The notes: a model not told the origin generated them from the letters alone. Positions 20,221 to 31,548 are shown, counted from the first letter of the stretch. The stretch: 62,249 nt of DNA from Blastomyces gilchristii SLH14081 (GCF_000003855.2 NW_003101667.1:1180207-1242455); one strand, 5' to 3'. Translations and numbers: made by a program.

Positions 20221-23200
20221 ATGAATATACAACAAAAACAACAAAAAAAGTTTAAAAACTCTTCAAAAATCACATTTATTCAAAATAATGTGGATAGAAA
20301 CTCAAATTGCATTTATTCTTGTCTTCAGATTGTATTTGAACAAAAAGTTGACTTTGTACTTCTTCAAGAACCAAACTTTGATACTGAGCAAAAGTACATT
20401 ATTTCTCATTCAAGCTATTACTGCTTTCTTCCTGAAAAATCTGAGATAAAATCAAGAGTAGTGATCTATGAGAGAAAAAGATCAAGATATCAATTTAATT
20501 TGAGATTTGATATCATATCTGACTCTGATATTCTAGTGAGTGATATTATAGATAAAGAGAATGAGTTTGATACTATTCAACTTATAAATATCTATAATGA
20601 AAAGTCATTGAAAGAAAACAACAATATCTGGACAATTGATAGAGGATTTTTAAATATAACTTTCTTAAAAAACTCTATAATTGCAGGAGACTTCAATGCA
20701 CATCATCCCTGATGAAACTCAGAGTGCACAAGAGTAGTAAGAGCAGATAAACTGGTTGAATGAACTTTTGAGCATTTAATAGATTTAGTTAACAAGTCTG
20801 ATCAACAAACATTCTTTAGAAAAGACATGAAACAGAAATCTATTATAGATCTAACTTTCATATCACAAAATCTAATTGAAAAAAGACTTATAAACTGATT
20901 TATTGATTCAAATGAAACCTCAGGATCAGATCATGAAATCATTCAATTTGATATTGAACTGAGTGAAAAACAAAGAAGTGAAAATCCTCTTCTCTCTAAT
21001 CAGTATAACTTTGAAAAAGCTGATTGAAAAGCAGTTGAAGAAAGAGTAAAACAGCTGAAATCTGAAAGACAGAGTGAGCTCTATTGAAATTAAAGTCAAG
21101 ATATCTCAAATGAAATGCTTAAGAATAGAGTAAAGCTGATTACATCTATTCTTCTAACAAGTATTGAAGAAAATATTCCAAAGAAAAAGTCTTCTGAGTA
21201 TTTCAAACCTTGATGAAATGAGAATATCACTTCTAAAAGAAAGCAATTAGCCACTGCTAAGAGAGATTGAAAGAATAACTTAATATCTGATGAAGAGTTC
21301 AAAGCTATTTGAAATGAATATTTTTCAGATATTAAAAAAGCCAAAACAGATTGCTGGAACAAATTTCTTGAAGAAGCATAAGAAAAAGAAGTTTTTAAAG
21401 CCTTCAACTATACTAAAACAAGAAGTGTAGCAAAGCTTTCAACCTTAGAATATGAATTTCAGAATGAATTGTATACAGCAAACTCTTTTGAGAAAAAATG
21501 TCAAGCTTTTATGAGAATTCTCTTTCAAAACTCATCACATTTAGAAGAGGAGAATATGTCATTTCATGAATATATTGATGAAAATAACTGGGAATGGCCT
21601 GAGCTTACATGTGATGAACTAGAGTCAGCAATATTCTCAAGTTCAATTAAAACTGCTGCAGGGCCTGATTCAATTAATCATTTAATTATTCAAAACACAT
21701 ATTCCTACTTGAAGAATGAATATTTTGAGCTCTTTTTAAATCTCTTAAAAAATGGTTATCATCCTGAATACTGGAGAGAAGCTACTGGAGTAATCCTTGC
21801 AAAACCTAATAGAAAAGTGTCAATTTCTAAGTCATATAGAGTAATATCTCTGTTGAACTGTTTGAGAAAAGTTCTAGAAAAGATAATAGCTACTAGATTA
21901 TCTTTTATAAGCTCTATTAGTGATTCTCTTCTATTTAATGAACAAATGAGAGGTAGAAAACAATGTTCTGCAATTAACACTGTTCTCTCAGTTATTCATG
22001 ATATTCAAGTAGCAAAGCATGAAGGCCTGATCTCAACTGCAGTTTTTATTGATATAAAAGATGCATTTGATCATGTTTCAAAGTCTAAGATGATTCAAAC
22101 TTTGAAGATGTTAAAACTGTCACTTTCTCTAATAAAATGAGTTAATTGTTTCATGTCTAAAAGAATTATACAACTATTCTTTGATGGAAGAAAACAAGAT
22201 AAAACTGAGATAAAAATAGAAGTATCACAAGGATCTCCAATCTCACCTGTTTTATTTGCAATATACACTGCATATCTGTTCAAGAATAGAGAGATGAAAA
22301 TAGTGAGATCTTCAAGTTATGTAGATGATATTGATCTACTCTACAGTTCAAAGACAATCAAAGAGAATTTAGAAGTGATTGAGAAAGCAGCAAAGAAAAT
22401 CTTTGTTAGAGCAGATATCAATCTAATTCAATTTGATATGAATAAAACTGAGTTAATTCACTTTTTTCCCAGATTTAATGAGAAAGAACTAAGTCTAACT
22501 CTTTTGAATAAAGAGATTAAACCCAGTTTGAATGTCAAATGGCTAGGAGTATGGTTAAACTCCAAGTTGAATTTTAAATATCATATTCAACAAAAAATCA
22601 TCAAGGCAGAGAGACTACTGAATAGTATAATCAGACTATTAAATACTGAGAGAGGTCTATTCTTTCAGACTATGAGACAGTTATACATAGCCTGTATTAC
22701 CTCAGTAGCTGATTATGAAGTTCAAGTTTGATAAAACAATCAAGATAACTTCACTGAACTCTTTCAAAGTTTACAAAACAGAGCTTTGAGAAGAATACTG
22801 AGAGCATTCAAATCATCTTCTATTAAAGCAATGGAAATTGAAGCTTCAATTTCACCTTCTGCTATTCAATTTGAAAAGGCCTGTATGAACTATGCTCTGA
22901 GAGTCATGAAGATGAGCTCAAACCATATAATCAGAGAAAGAGTCTCTTCTTCATTTTCATCAGTTAACTCAGGAAATGAACTGGATTGAAACAGATTTCT
23001 TGATTGAAATGAGAATAATGCTTTAAAGAAAATGCCCTCTCAACTGTATAGACTATGTTCACTTATTAAGAATCAATTTTCTTCATTAAATGTTGAGAAA
23101 ATTGATCATGAGAAAATATCTCTCTGAAGAGAAAAGCTGAAATCTCTCATAGACTTACAAATAAGTGAACTATCTAAAGAGAGAGAATATGAACAGCATT

Positions 23201-24164
23201 TGAAGAAGATCTCTACAATCAATATAAAAGACTCTATTCTGATTTACTCAGATGACTTAAAAATGAGAATTTGAATAGATTAGGTGCAGGCATTGCTTAT
23301 ACTGAAGATAATATCAATTTTATCTCAGATTTCTGAAATTTAGGCAGTGAATCTGAAGTCTTTGATGCTGAACTATTTGCAATAGTGAAAGCTTTCAAAC
23401 TCATTGAAATAAAATCTCATAAAAGAGGAAATAGTTTGAAAGAGGTATGAATATTCTCTGATAGTCAAGCTGCTTTAAAAAGACTTAGAAATAGTCAGAT
23501 TCATAATGATTAAATGAATCTTGAACTGATTTTAAACTCTGTTTTGAAAATTCAAAAGAGAAGAACATCAAAACTGATAATTCATCTACATTGAGTTCCT
23601 GCTCATATGAATATTCATGGCAATGAATTGGCTGATTCAGCTGCAAAAAAGAGTTCAGAATTAAGCAGATCTATTCAAAAAACAGTGTCCTGGTCTTTCA
23701 TAAAGAGAAAGATAAAAGAATCTTGTTTAAACAAGTGAAATGAAAGCTGGCAGAAACAAAAGAAGAGCATACATTATTCAAGATTTGAGATAAAATCAAA
23801 GTGGAAATCTTGTTCAATTAAATGTAAAAAGAAAATATTCTCATTCATAATTCAGCTAAAACTAGGACATGGTTATTTCAAATCCTATATACAAAGATTT
23901 GATGATAGATTTGATTCAACAGAGTGCTCATTCTGCAATGTGAATGAAAATCCTGAGTATATTGTAATACATTGTGCATTATACAATAGTCTCAGAGTCA
24001 GATTAAAGAAGAAGTATGATTTAAATCAATTAAATATGAGATTCTTATTCTCAACTGAGACAGGAATTAAATACTTAATAGACTTTCTATCAGAAACTCA
24101 AGCAGCTACAAGAAAATGGCTGAATTCAGAAGTATCTGAATATGAAGAGGCGGAAATTGATTAG
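20221..24164 (+). pseudogene. LINE ORF2 (endonuclease, reverse transcriptase, RNase H)
   Basis: Endonuclease/phosphatase-fold domain first: FIQNNVDRN, VDFVLLQEPNF and IIAGDFNAHH (to 20709). Reverse transcriptase spans about 21580-22600, with AAGPDSIN, FIDIKDAFDHV and catalytic YVDD at 22318-22329, then KWLGVWLN. RNase H follows at about 23220-23690. The C-terminal knuckle CSFCNVNENPEYIVIHC lies near 23930-23980. The reading is broken by nearly 20 TGA codons at tryptophan positions (for example HHP-W-W-N at 20710-20715), a few TAA codons from Gln or doubly hit Trp, and a one-base loss near 23252, where copy B has CAAAAAA and this copy TAAAAA. The RT core (21469-22138) is the longest stop-free part. 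It ends with TAG at 24162 directly at the gap. Confidence 0.9.
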
Positions 24165-24264
24165 NNNNNNNNNNNNNNNNNNNNNNNNNNNNNNNNNNNN
24201 NNNNNNNNNNNNNNNNNNNNNNNNNNNNNNNNNNNNNNNNNNNNNNNNNNNNNNNNNNNNNNNN
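24165..24264. other. Assembly gap of 100 N
   Basis: Exactly 100 N, probably a placeholder for unknown length, inside the 3' UTR of LINE copy A. The equivalent stretch in copies B and C (stop codon to 3' hairpin) is roughly 300 bases. Confidence 0.98.
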
Positions 24265-24329
24265 CTGCATATCGCATCTCTGAGATGACTACAGCGTATA
24301 ATACGTGGCTCACTAGATATAGGATAAAC

Positions 24330-24352
24330 CCCGAGACCTATAGGGTCTCAGG
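24330..24352 (+). promoter_or_regulatory. 3' UTR hairpin of LINE copy A
   Basis: GAGACC (24333-24338) pairs with GGTCTC (24344-24349), extended by outer C-G pairs across one C-A mismatch. It lies about 60 bases before the TAA tail. Copy C has GAGAACT/AGTTCTC at the same place (perfect 10-bp stem, 25729-25750 on the minus strand) and copy B GAGAACT/AGTTTTC. The stem is kept by compensating changes. LINE reverse transcriptases of the stringent type recognise such 3' structures; that role is inference. Confidence 0.7.
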
Positions 24353-24410
24353 TAGATGTCATAGTCTCTGACTGCATACATCTATAATTGAAGAATAATA
24401 ATAATAATAA

Positions 24411-24425
24411 TGATTAAAGTTGATA
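24411..24425. repeat. Target-site duplication of LINE copy A, 3' side
   Basis: TGATTAAAGTTGATA, identical to 16853-16867. Confidence 0.9.
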
Positions 24426-24831
24426 ATTCTCTGCACTCAGTAAAAAACCAGAAAGAACTTTTCAGTGATAAATGAATCATACAAGTATTTAAAGATGATT
24501 AATTCTTTATAGCAGTTATATAATCTGATTACTACTGAACTTTCTCTACTCTTTATCTTCTTCTATTAAATATAATTCTATATTAATAAATGATTAGCTA
24601 AGTTGATCAAAAAAAAATTTAATATCTTTCTAAAAAGTTTCAAATTCTTCTAAGATATCTCACTAAAAAGTTAATATATTTGTTAAAATCTAATACTACT
24701 TATCTTCATTTCTTTGTAAGTTTAGAACTTTCATATTTTAATTACATTTAGCATTATTGTTCTGCTAAATGAAAAGATGTATGATATTTTATTCTTTATT
24801 TTTATCACACTTGTAACTGTTCAATTCAAAT
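24426..24831. other. AT-rich spacer, no gene seen
   Basis: No recognised feature between the LINE and the SINE. Confidence 0.4.
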
Positions 24832-24846
24832 TATCTTTATTAAAAG
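24832..24846. repeat. Target-site duplication of the SINE, 5' side
   Basis: TATCTTTATTAAAAG; the partner at 25231-25245 is TATCTTTATTGAAAG, differing by one G/A transition. Confidence 0.9.
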
Positions 24847-25230
24847 CCCCGGTGGCCGAATGATTAATGCGGCCACCTGGTAGCGCCTTGGCGTGGGAAA
24901 TCAAGGCGCGTGAGTTCGAAACCCGCAGGGAATACATTAAATCCGAAACTCAAGCACCTTAGATTTCTAATAAATACAGAGGTGTACAAATCACTTCAAT
25001 GAATCGCTCTATGTTCCTGGGCTGAGAAGTTATTATCGCATGTATCTAATTGTCACTTCTTTGTATTTTCCTATGTTCTTGTTATCTTGACATGGTCTCA
25101 ACACCTGTATTTCCTCCTGTATAATCAACACTTGACCTGTATTTAACATCATGCAAGAACTCATTATAAGCTTCGCTTGCATATGAGTATAATGAAAGAA
25201 TAATAATAATGATAATAATAATAATAATAA
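24847..25230 (+). mobile_element. tRNA-derived SINE with TAA tail
   Basis: The head (to about 24931) resembles a class II tRNA of serine/leucine type. It has a pol III A-box-like TGGCCGAATGA (24852-24862) and a B-box-like GAGTTCGAAACC (about 24911-24922), but the acceptor and T stems do not pair fully. A body of about 270 bases without coding potential follows, then AATAATAAT/GATAAT repeats at the end. Flanking 15-bp duplications with one transition prove insertion. The last 30 bases before the tail resemble the LINE 3' end. SINEs are copied by LINE reverse transcriptase; this one keeps CG and GG sites in its head and so is relatively unmutated. Confidence 0.88.
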
Positions 25231-25245
25231 TATCTTTATTGAAAG
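25231..25245. repeat. Target-site duplication of the SINE, 3' side
   Basis: TATCTTTATTGAAAG, pairing with 24832-24846. Confidence 0.9.
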
Positions 25246-25658
25246 AAAGAAAATACATTTATTTTATCTTCAGACACAGACACTGCTCTGTTAGCTGAAT
25301 TTTCTTCTTATACATTTCTACATCTGAATACTAAGTTCAGTGATACCTTTTTAACAGACTGTTTAATATCAGTGATAAGTTTAACTTCTTCTCATCTGAC
25401 TGATATTTATTATTGCTGTTATTATATTTCTTGTATATTCAGATATATCAATATCAGATTTCTGTTAAAATCAGTAATTTATCTCATTAAACCTATTAGA
25501 TGAGAGAGTTCAGAGAGATCTAGTAGCATAGAATTCATAATAATATTCATTTTCAGAATCTTGATAGAACTCTAGTAAATTTGCAATATGAATTTCAGCA
25601 AATTATAGAAATATAGTAGTTTAATTCTTAATATTAAATTAATATAGATTGTTACTGA
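25246..25658. other. AT-rich spacer, no gene seen
   Basis: No recognised feature between the SINE and LINE copy C. Confidence 0.4.
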
Positions 25659-25673
25659 TTGCAGCTCTTATTA
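25659..25673. repeat. Target-site duplication of LINE copy C, 3' side
   Basis: TTGCAGCTCTTATTA, repeated exactly at 28342-28356. Confidence 0.9.
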
Positions 25674-28341
25674 TTATTATTATTATTCTTCAATTATAGA
25701 TGTATGCAGTCAGAGACTATGACATCTACCTGAGAACTTTAGTTCTCAGGGTTTTTTCTATGTCTGTAAAGTTAACTATTGTACATTCATCAATTTCAGA
25801 TATGCAAAATCAGAAAATTCCAGCTCAGAATACAAAAACTGTTTACAAATTGCAGTGTTTTAACATCTTTTAATACTTTGAAACCATTTGACAATATCAT
25901 GACAAAAGAAAAGAGAGAAAGAACACAGTCTCAAAGATAGACACATTAAATAGATAGATAGAAAGAAATTGAAAGAAAAAGATACAGAAAAAGATAAAGT
26001 AAAGAGAGACTATAACAAAATAAATTATTAAAAGAGAGTGTATAGCTGTTTTAACAGACTATATCTGATTGATTTCCTCCTCTTCATATTCAGATAATTC
26101 TGAATTTAGCCATTTTCTTGTAGCTGCTTGAGTTTCTGATAGAAAGTCTATTAAGTATTTAATTCCTGTCTCAGTTGAGAATAAGAATCTTATATTTAAT
26201 TGATTTAGATCATACTTCTCTTTCAATCTGGCTCTGAGACTATTGTATAATGCACAGTGCATTATAATATGCTCAGAGTTCTCATTTGTATTGCAGAATG
26301 AGCATTCTATTGAGTCAAATCTATCATCAAATCTTTGTATATAAGATTTGAAATAGCCATGTTCTAGTTTCAGCTGTATTATAGATGAGAATATTTTCTT
26401 TTTACATTTAATTGAACAAGATTTCCACTTGGGTTTTGTTTCAAATCTTGAATAATGTATACTCTTCTTTTGTTTCTGTCAGCTTTCATTTCACTTGTCT
26501 AAACAAGATTCTTTTATTTTTCTCTTTATAAAAGACCAGGACACAATTTTTTGAATAGATCTGCTTAATTCTGCACCCTTTTTTGCAGCTGAATCAGCCA
26601 ATTCATTGTCATGAATATTCATATGAGCAGGAACCCAGTGCAGATGAATTCTCAGCTTTGATGTTCTTCTCTTTTGAATTTTTAAAACAGAGTTTAAGAT
26701 CAGTTCAAGATTCATTTGATCATTATGAATCTGACTATTTCTAAGTCTTTTTAAAGCAGCTTGACTATCAGAGAATATCCATGCCTCTTTCAAACAATTT
26801 CCTCTTTTATGAGATTTTATTTCAATGAGTTTGAAAGCTTTCACTATTGCAAATAGTTCAGCATCAAAGACTTCACATTCAGAGCCTAGATTCCAGAAAT
26901 CTGAGATAAAATTAATATTATCTTCAGTATAAGCAATGCCTGCGCCTAATCTATTCAAGTTCTCATTTTTTGAGCCATCTGAATAAATCAGAATAGAGTC
27001 TTTTATATTGATTGTAGAAGTTCTCTTCAAATGCTGCTCATATTCTTTCTCTTTTGATAGTTCACTTATTTATAAGTCTATAAGAGATTCAAGCTTTTTT
27101 CTCCAGAGAGATAACTTCTCATGATCAACTTTTTCAATATTTAAAGAAGAAAATTGATTTTTAATCAGAGAGTATAGTCTGTACAGTTGAGAAGGCATTT
27201 TCTTTGAAGAATTATTTTCATTTCAATCAAGAAATCTATTCCAATCCAGTTCATTTCCAGAGTTAATTGATGAAAATGAAGAAGAGACTCTTTCTCTGAT
27301 TATATAATTTGAGCTCATCTTTACAACTCTCAGAGCATAGTTCATACAGGCCTTTTCAAATCTAATAGCAGGAGGAGGAATTGAAGCTTCAATTTTCATT
27401 GCTTTAATAGAAGATGATTTGAATGCTCTCAGAATTCTTCTCAAGGCTCTGTTTTGCAGACTTTGAAAGAGTTCAGTGAAATTCCCTTGATTATTTCACC
27501 AAACTTGAACTTCATAATCAGCTACTGATGTAATACAGGCTATATATAACTGTCTCATAGCCTGGAAGGATAGACCTCTCTCTGTATTTAATAGTCTGAT
27601 TATGTTGTTTAATAGTCTTTCTGCCTTGACAGTTCTCTGTTGAATGTGATATTTAAAATTCAACTTGGAGTTTAATCATACTCCTAATCATTTGACATTT
27701 ACACTGGGTTTAATCTCTCTATTTAAAAGAGTTAGAGATAGTTCTTTCTCATTGAATCTAGGAAAGAAATGAATTAACTCAGTTTTATCCATATCAAATT
27801 GAATTTGATTGATATCTGCTCTAACAAAGATTTCCTTTGCAGCTTCTTCAATTACTTTCAAATTCTCTTTGATAGTTTTTGAGCTGTAGACTAGACCAAT
27901 ATCATTCACATAACTCGGAGATTGCACTATTCTCATATTTCTATTTTTGAATAGATATGCAGTGTATATTGCAAATAAAATGAGTGAGATTGAAGACCCC
28001 TGTGGTACTTCTATTTTTATCTCAGTCTTGTCTTGTTTCATTCCATCAAAGAAGAGTTGTATAATTCTTTTAGACATAAAACAGTTAACTCATTTTATTA
28101 GAGAAAGTGGCAGTTTTAATATCTTCAATGTCTGAATTAACTTTGACTTTGAAACATGATCAAATGCTCCTTTTATATCAATAAAAACTGCAGTTGAGAC
28201 CAGACTCTCATGCTTTGCTATTTGAATATCATGAACAACTGAGAGAACAGTGTCAATTGCAGAACACTGTTTTCTACCTCTCATTTGTTCACTGAATAAA
28301 AGAGAATCACCTATAGAGCTTATAAAAGATAGTCGAGTAGC
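25674..28341 (-). mobile_element. LINE copy C, 5'-truncated inside the RT domain
   Basis: The minus strand reads from RLSFISSIGDSLLFSEQMRGRK (about 28330) through the rest of RT, RNase H, C-terminal knuckle, 3' hairpin and TAA tail. A perfect 15-bp duplication flanks it. It is the best-preserved copy in its coding part: several positions that are TGA in copy A still read tryptophan here (LDWNRFLD, DFWNLG, EAWIFSD, LHWVPAHM). The YVDD motif has become YVND (near 27910), removing a catalytic aspartate. Remaining stops include TGA between RT blocks. Not functional as a whole. Confidence 0.93.
26491..27030 (-). pseudogene. Intact RNase H domain frame within LINE copy C
   Basis: An uninterrupted frame of 179 codons that covers the ribonuclease H domain of ORF2. 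All expected acidic catalytic positions are visible: YSDGSKNEN (Asp), ECEVFDAELFAIVKA (Glu), IFSDSQAALK (Asp) and HWVPAHMNIHDNELADSAAK (His and Asp). The domain degrades RNA in RNA-DNA hybrids during element copying. It is part of a truncated element and lacks its own promoter and natural start, so I treat it as a remnant. Confidence 0.85.
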
Positions 28342-28356
28342 TTGCAGCTCTTATTA
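28342..28356. repeat. Target-site duplication of LINE copy C, 5' side
   Basis: TTGCAGCTCTTATTA, identical to 25659-25673. Confidence 0.9.
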
Positions 28357-28584
28357 ATATATCTCTTTTCAGTAATTCAATCTCATCTCTTTATTTTATC
28401 AATACTGCTCATTTACTTCATTTATATCTTTTCAACTATATAACTTTTTTCTATAAATTATATCACAAAGTAAAATGTTGTGTCTGTTTAATTAAAATCT
28501 GAAACACTATCTGCTATCTATCTCTAGATAAGAATCTGAGAATAATTAATTGAAATTTCAATATCAGAGCTCTTCTTTTTCAGA

Positions 28585-29345
28585 AACTACAAATGAAGAT
28601 TTTACTAACAGTGATTCAGATAATGATACTCTCAGTGAAGAAGTATTACTATTTTTAGTAAGTTTATCACTTTTAATATCTCTATTATTATAAAAATTAA
28701 CATTGTCTAAAGACAGAGTCATATAATGAGAATGCTGCTGATAATATTAAGCATATTAAGTGACTTTTGAAAGCAGCTGCTGAGAAGAATATTTCTGAAA
28801 ATGATAATTAAGAGAATTCTGATAAGTTAGTTACTGATAATATTGAAATATCAGCTGCTAATGCAATTACTATTACTATTACTGATTAATTTATTAATTC
28901 TGATTTAGTAATTGATATATCTTATAAACATAGTAACTTTGAAATGAATTTATTTATTCTGACAATGAGATTCTGAACTGAAGAGTCAGATATTTCTCAA
29001 AAAAACTACAAATCATTAATATAAATTCTGCATTTATTGAAGAATATATCACTGATAAGTCTGCTCTCAGAAGATCTCTCAACTCTGAAAAAGTAATACA
29101 GAGTATAATTTCTGATTTTATCAGTTAAGAAAACCTCAATTTCAATAGTATTATTAATACAAATATCAACTCTGAGTTCTGCTCAGAAAAATCTCACTGA
29201 ATTCTTTATAAGATTACTCTACTTTTAAAATCTGATTCTCTTGATATCTGCTCTTCTCAAATCCTCAACTTTTCAGTGACAAATGTATATAGAAATAACA
29301 GAAATTGTCAACAATCTCACAGAGTTATAATAATCTCACAGTTGA
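28585..29345 (+). pseudogene. Broken ORF-like stretch of unknown origin
   Basis: Reading with frame changes and ignoring stops gives runs such as TTNEDFTNSDSDNDTLSEE, EKNISENDN, DKLVTDNIEISAANAITI and later EEYITDKSALRRSLNSEKVI and VTNVYRNNRNCQQSHRV. Acidic Ser/Asp-rich text with interspersed stops fits a decayed transposable-element ORF. I recognise no family. Confidence 0.25.
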
Positions 29346-30552
29346 GAGAGCTCTGTTAAATATTATTTCAGTAAATTCATCTGATATTTATTAATAAATA
29401 AACCTATTTTTTCTTCTGATTTTATTTGATATCAGTATGAGAATCTTGAATGCTACTATAAATTAAGATTGAATAATATATCTTATATTGAGAGAGTGCA
29501 TTTTATCAGATATAATTACTGATATTCAGATATGAGATTTTATATAATAGTTCTGAAAGTTTAAGAAGCTATTCACTATACTTCACAGACTATACAAAGA
29601 TTATTATTTTTAAATTCATTATTTAGTCTCTTTAAAATAATCACAATGAAGAATGAGATGAAATATATCTTAATTACTCAAGTTCTTAATTAACTTAATA
29701 TTTATATAAATATAATATTTAAATCAGGTTCTGATCTGCTGATATATAAGAGTTAAGATCAGTATTTTCTTTATCAGATTATAAGAACTAAAACTGAGAT
29801 AATTGAGATATAACTATATTATAAATCTTTACTAATTCAGACTGAGTTAAAAATTACAGTATATAAATAAAATCTTTTAAAAAGTATATTTTACTCTGAT
29901 ATATAAGTTATTTCTCTGTCATATTAATTATTTATTAATGAATTTAATTTATATCAGAATATATACTGAAGCTTAATAAGTTTTTATTAAATTTCTGCAC
30001 TGAGTGCTGTTAAATGCTCAAAGTAAAACTGTGTTTTTACTCTAATTTTTAATCTTTATAGTATCAATTTTTCTGACACAGTTACTATATTATTATATAA
30101 CTTATCTATATTGAATTGTAAGAGAGTTATAATGAATATTAATGAAAAAAAGATAAGAGTAATTACATCTTATATTACATTTCTTAAAGATATACTACAG
30201 TAAAATAATAATACAGAAATCAAAGAATTAACTGTAAGAAAATCATGCTGAAGCTGCTTTATTAATGATAAAAATTGACTGAATCTGAACTATAATCTAT
30301 ATAATCACAGCTGATTTCATTATTATATATAATATCTTCAGTCTAAACTGAATGACCTGCTGAATCTCATATATAGAGAGTAAATATATTAAGAGTAGAG
30401 TATAATAGCACAGACAGTATCTTTTTTTTAAATATATTTAAGTTTAATTTTGATCTTTTTTTTTCTTCTGATTTATATTATAGTAAGTTCATTAAAATAT
30501 TAGAAATTTCACACTTATTACTGATTTACTCTGTTTTATTATTATATAATCA
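29346..30552. other. AT-rich DNA without a recognised gene
   Basis: No coding, RNA or repeat feature recognised apart from short AT runs. Confidence 0.4.
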
Positions 30553-30560
30553 GTTAGAAT

Positions 30561-31066
30561 TAGACTGGCCGCCGGGACTATGAATTTCACATTTGATCTC
30601 ATTTGGTCTGGTCTCATACATTTCTTGGCGTGAATCCCGCTGGGACTGGCTATCAAATAAACATGTAAAGTGACTATATATCAGATCTTAAAATGAAACC
30701 ATGACTTGAAAAAAATGAGAAAGTGGTTTCATTTGGTCCCATTTAGTCTCATTCTTGGCATAAAGTTACTATTTTTAGACATTTTAAGGTTTTTTTTAGA
30801 CTATTTTTAATTTTTTAAAAAGTAACGCTTTTTGGTAACGCTCAAATGAGATTTAAAGTCATTTAAAGCAATAAAAATAATTTAAATTGAGAAGTGGAAA
30901 TCATGATCTCATTTGGAAAATGTGACAAGAGTAGACAGTAAGTCTCACTGGGACAGTATGAGACTACTATCTAATGTTAAAACTGTGTAATGGGATCAGT
31001 CGAATTGGTAATGAGACTATCAAAAAATCTGGTCCTGGTCTCAGACATGGTCACACGGTCAGTCTA
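30561..31066 (+). mobile_element. hAT-like MITE copy 4 (best preserved)
   Basis: It is 506 bp, starting TAGACTGGCCGCCGGGAC and ending CGGTCAGTCTA. It is flanked by a perfect 8-bp duplication GTTAGAAT at 30553-30560 and 31067-31074. It is collinear with copies 1-3 and retains GGCCGCCGGG, CCCGCTGGG and TCGAATTGG. It is non-coding, so it must be mobilised by an hAT-type transposase encoded elsewhere. Confidence 0.94.
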
Positions 31067-31074
31067 GTTAGAAT

Positions 31075-31548
31075 ACTTCTGAATATTATAGATATTTTCT
31101 TTTTCTTATAATTAGAATTATTTACAGTTACTGATTATTTATCTTAAAAAGTATTAACTTCAGAAGTATATCTGAGTTTTAATTATTATATCTCTTATCT
31201 TACAGTGTAAGCTCAGAGAGAAATGACTTAGTTCAGTAATTAAATAGATTATTTCTATAATATTTTTAACAGTAAATTAATTACTTATTAATCTTATTAT
31301 TCAGATCTATACAGCTATTATAAGAAGTAATAGTCTATTAATATCTCAATTATTAAGAGAAAATGATTCTGAAGTGACTTATTAAATTATACTGAGAGCT
31401 TACTAATAACTATAATTTCTTATTAAAGTAGTAGTCAGAGTAGTAGTGATATTTCAGTTATCTTAAGCTAATTCAGTTATTAGTTATCAGTCATTCTCTA
31501 CTTTAACTATAAGCACTGTTATCACATATATCTCTCTATATATTAAAG
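31075..31548. other. AT-rich spacer, no gene seen
   Basis: No recognised feature. Confidence 0.4.

Larger units (their letters stand above)
16868..24410 (+). mobile_element. LINE copy A, nearly full-length non-LTR retrotransposon
   Basis: About 7.5 kb between perfect 15-bp target-site duplications. Order: a GC-rich 5' head (16868 to about 17535), an AT-rich 5' UTR with three 53-bp tandem units, ORF1 with CCHC knuckles, ORF2 (endonuclease, reverse transcriptase, RNase H, C-terminal knuckle), a 3' UTR interrupted by the 100-N gap, a 3' hairpin and a (TAA)n tail. Domain order with RNase H fits the I/Tad1-like group of fungal LINEs. Both ORFs are broken mainly by TGA at tryptophan positions plus one frameshift, so this copy is dead, but it is the best template for the family. 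The true length is uncertain because of the gap. Confidence 0.93.

Noticed and set aside
18572..24164. A genetic code with TGA as tryptophan
   Set aside because: The same positions are TGG in LINE copy C, TGG is also still present in copy A, and nuclear genes in the right half use TGA as stop, so mutation is the simpler explanation.
24846..24931. A functional tRNA-Ser or tRNA-Leu gene
   Set aside because: The acceptor ends do not pair and the T stem has mismatches; the continuous body, TAA tail and target duplications show a SINE head instead.
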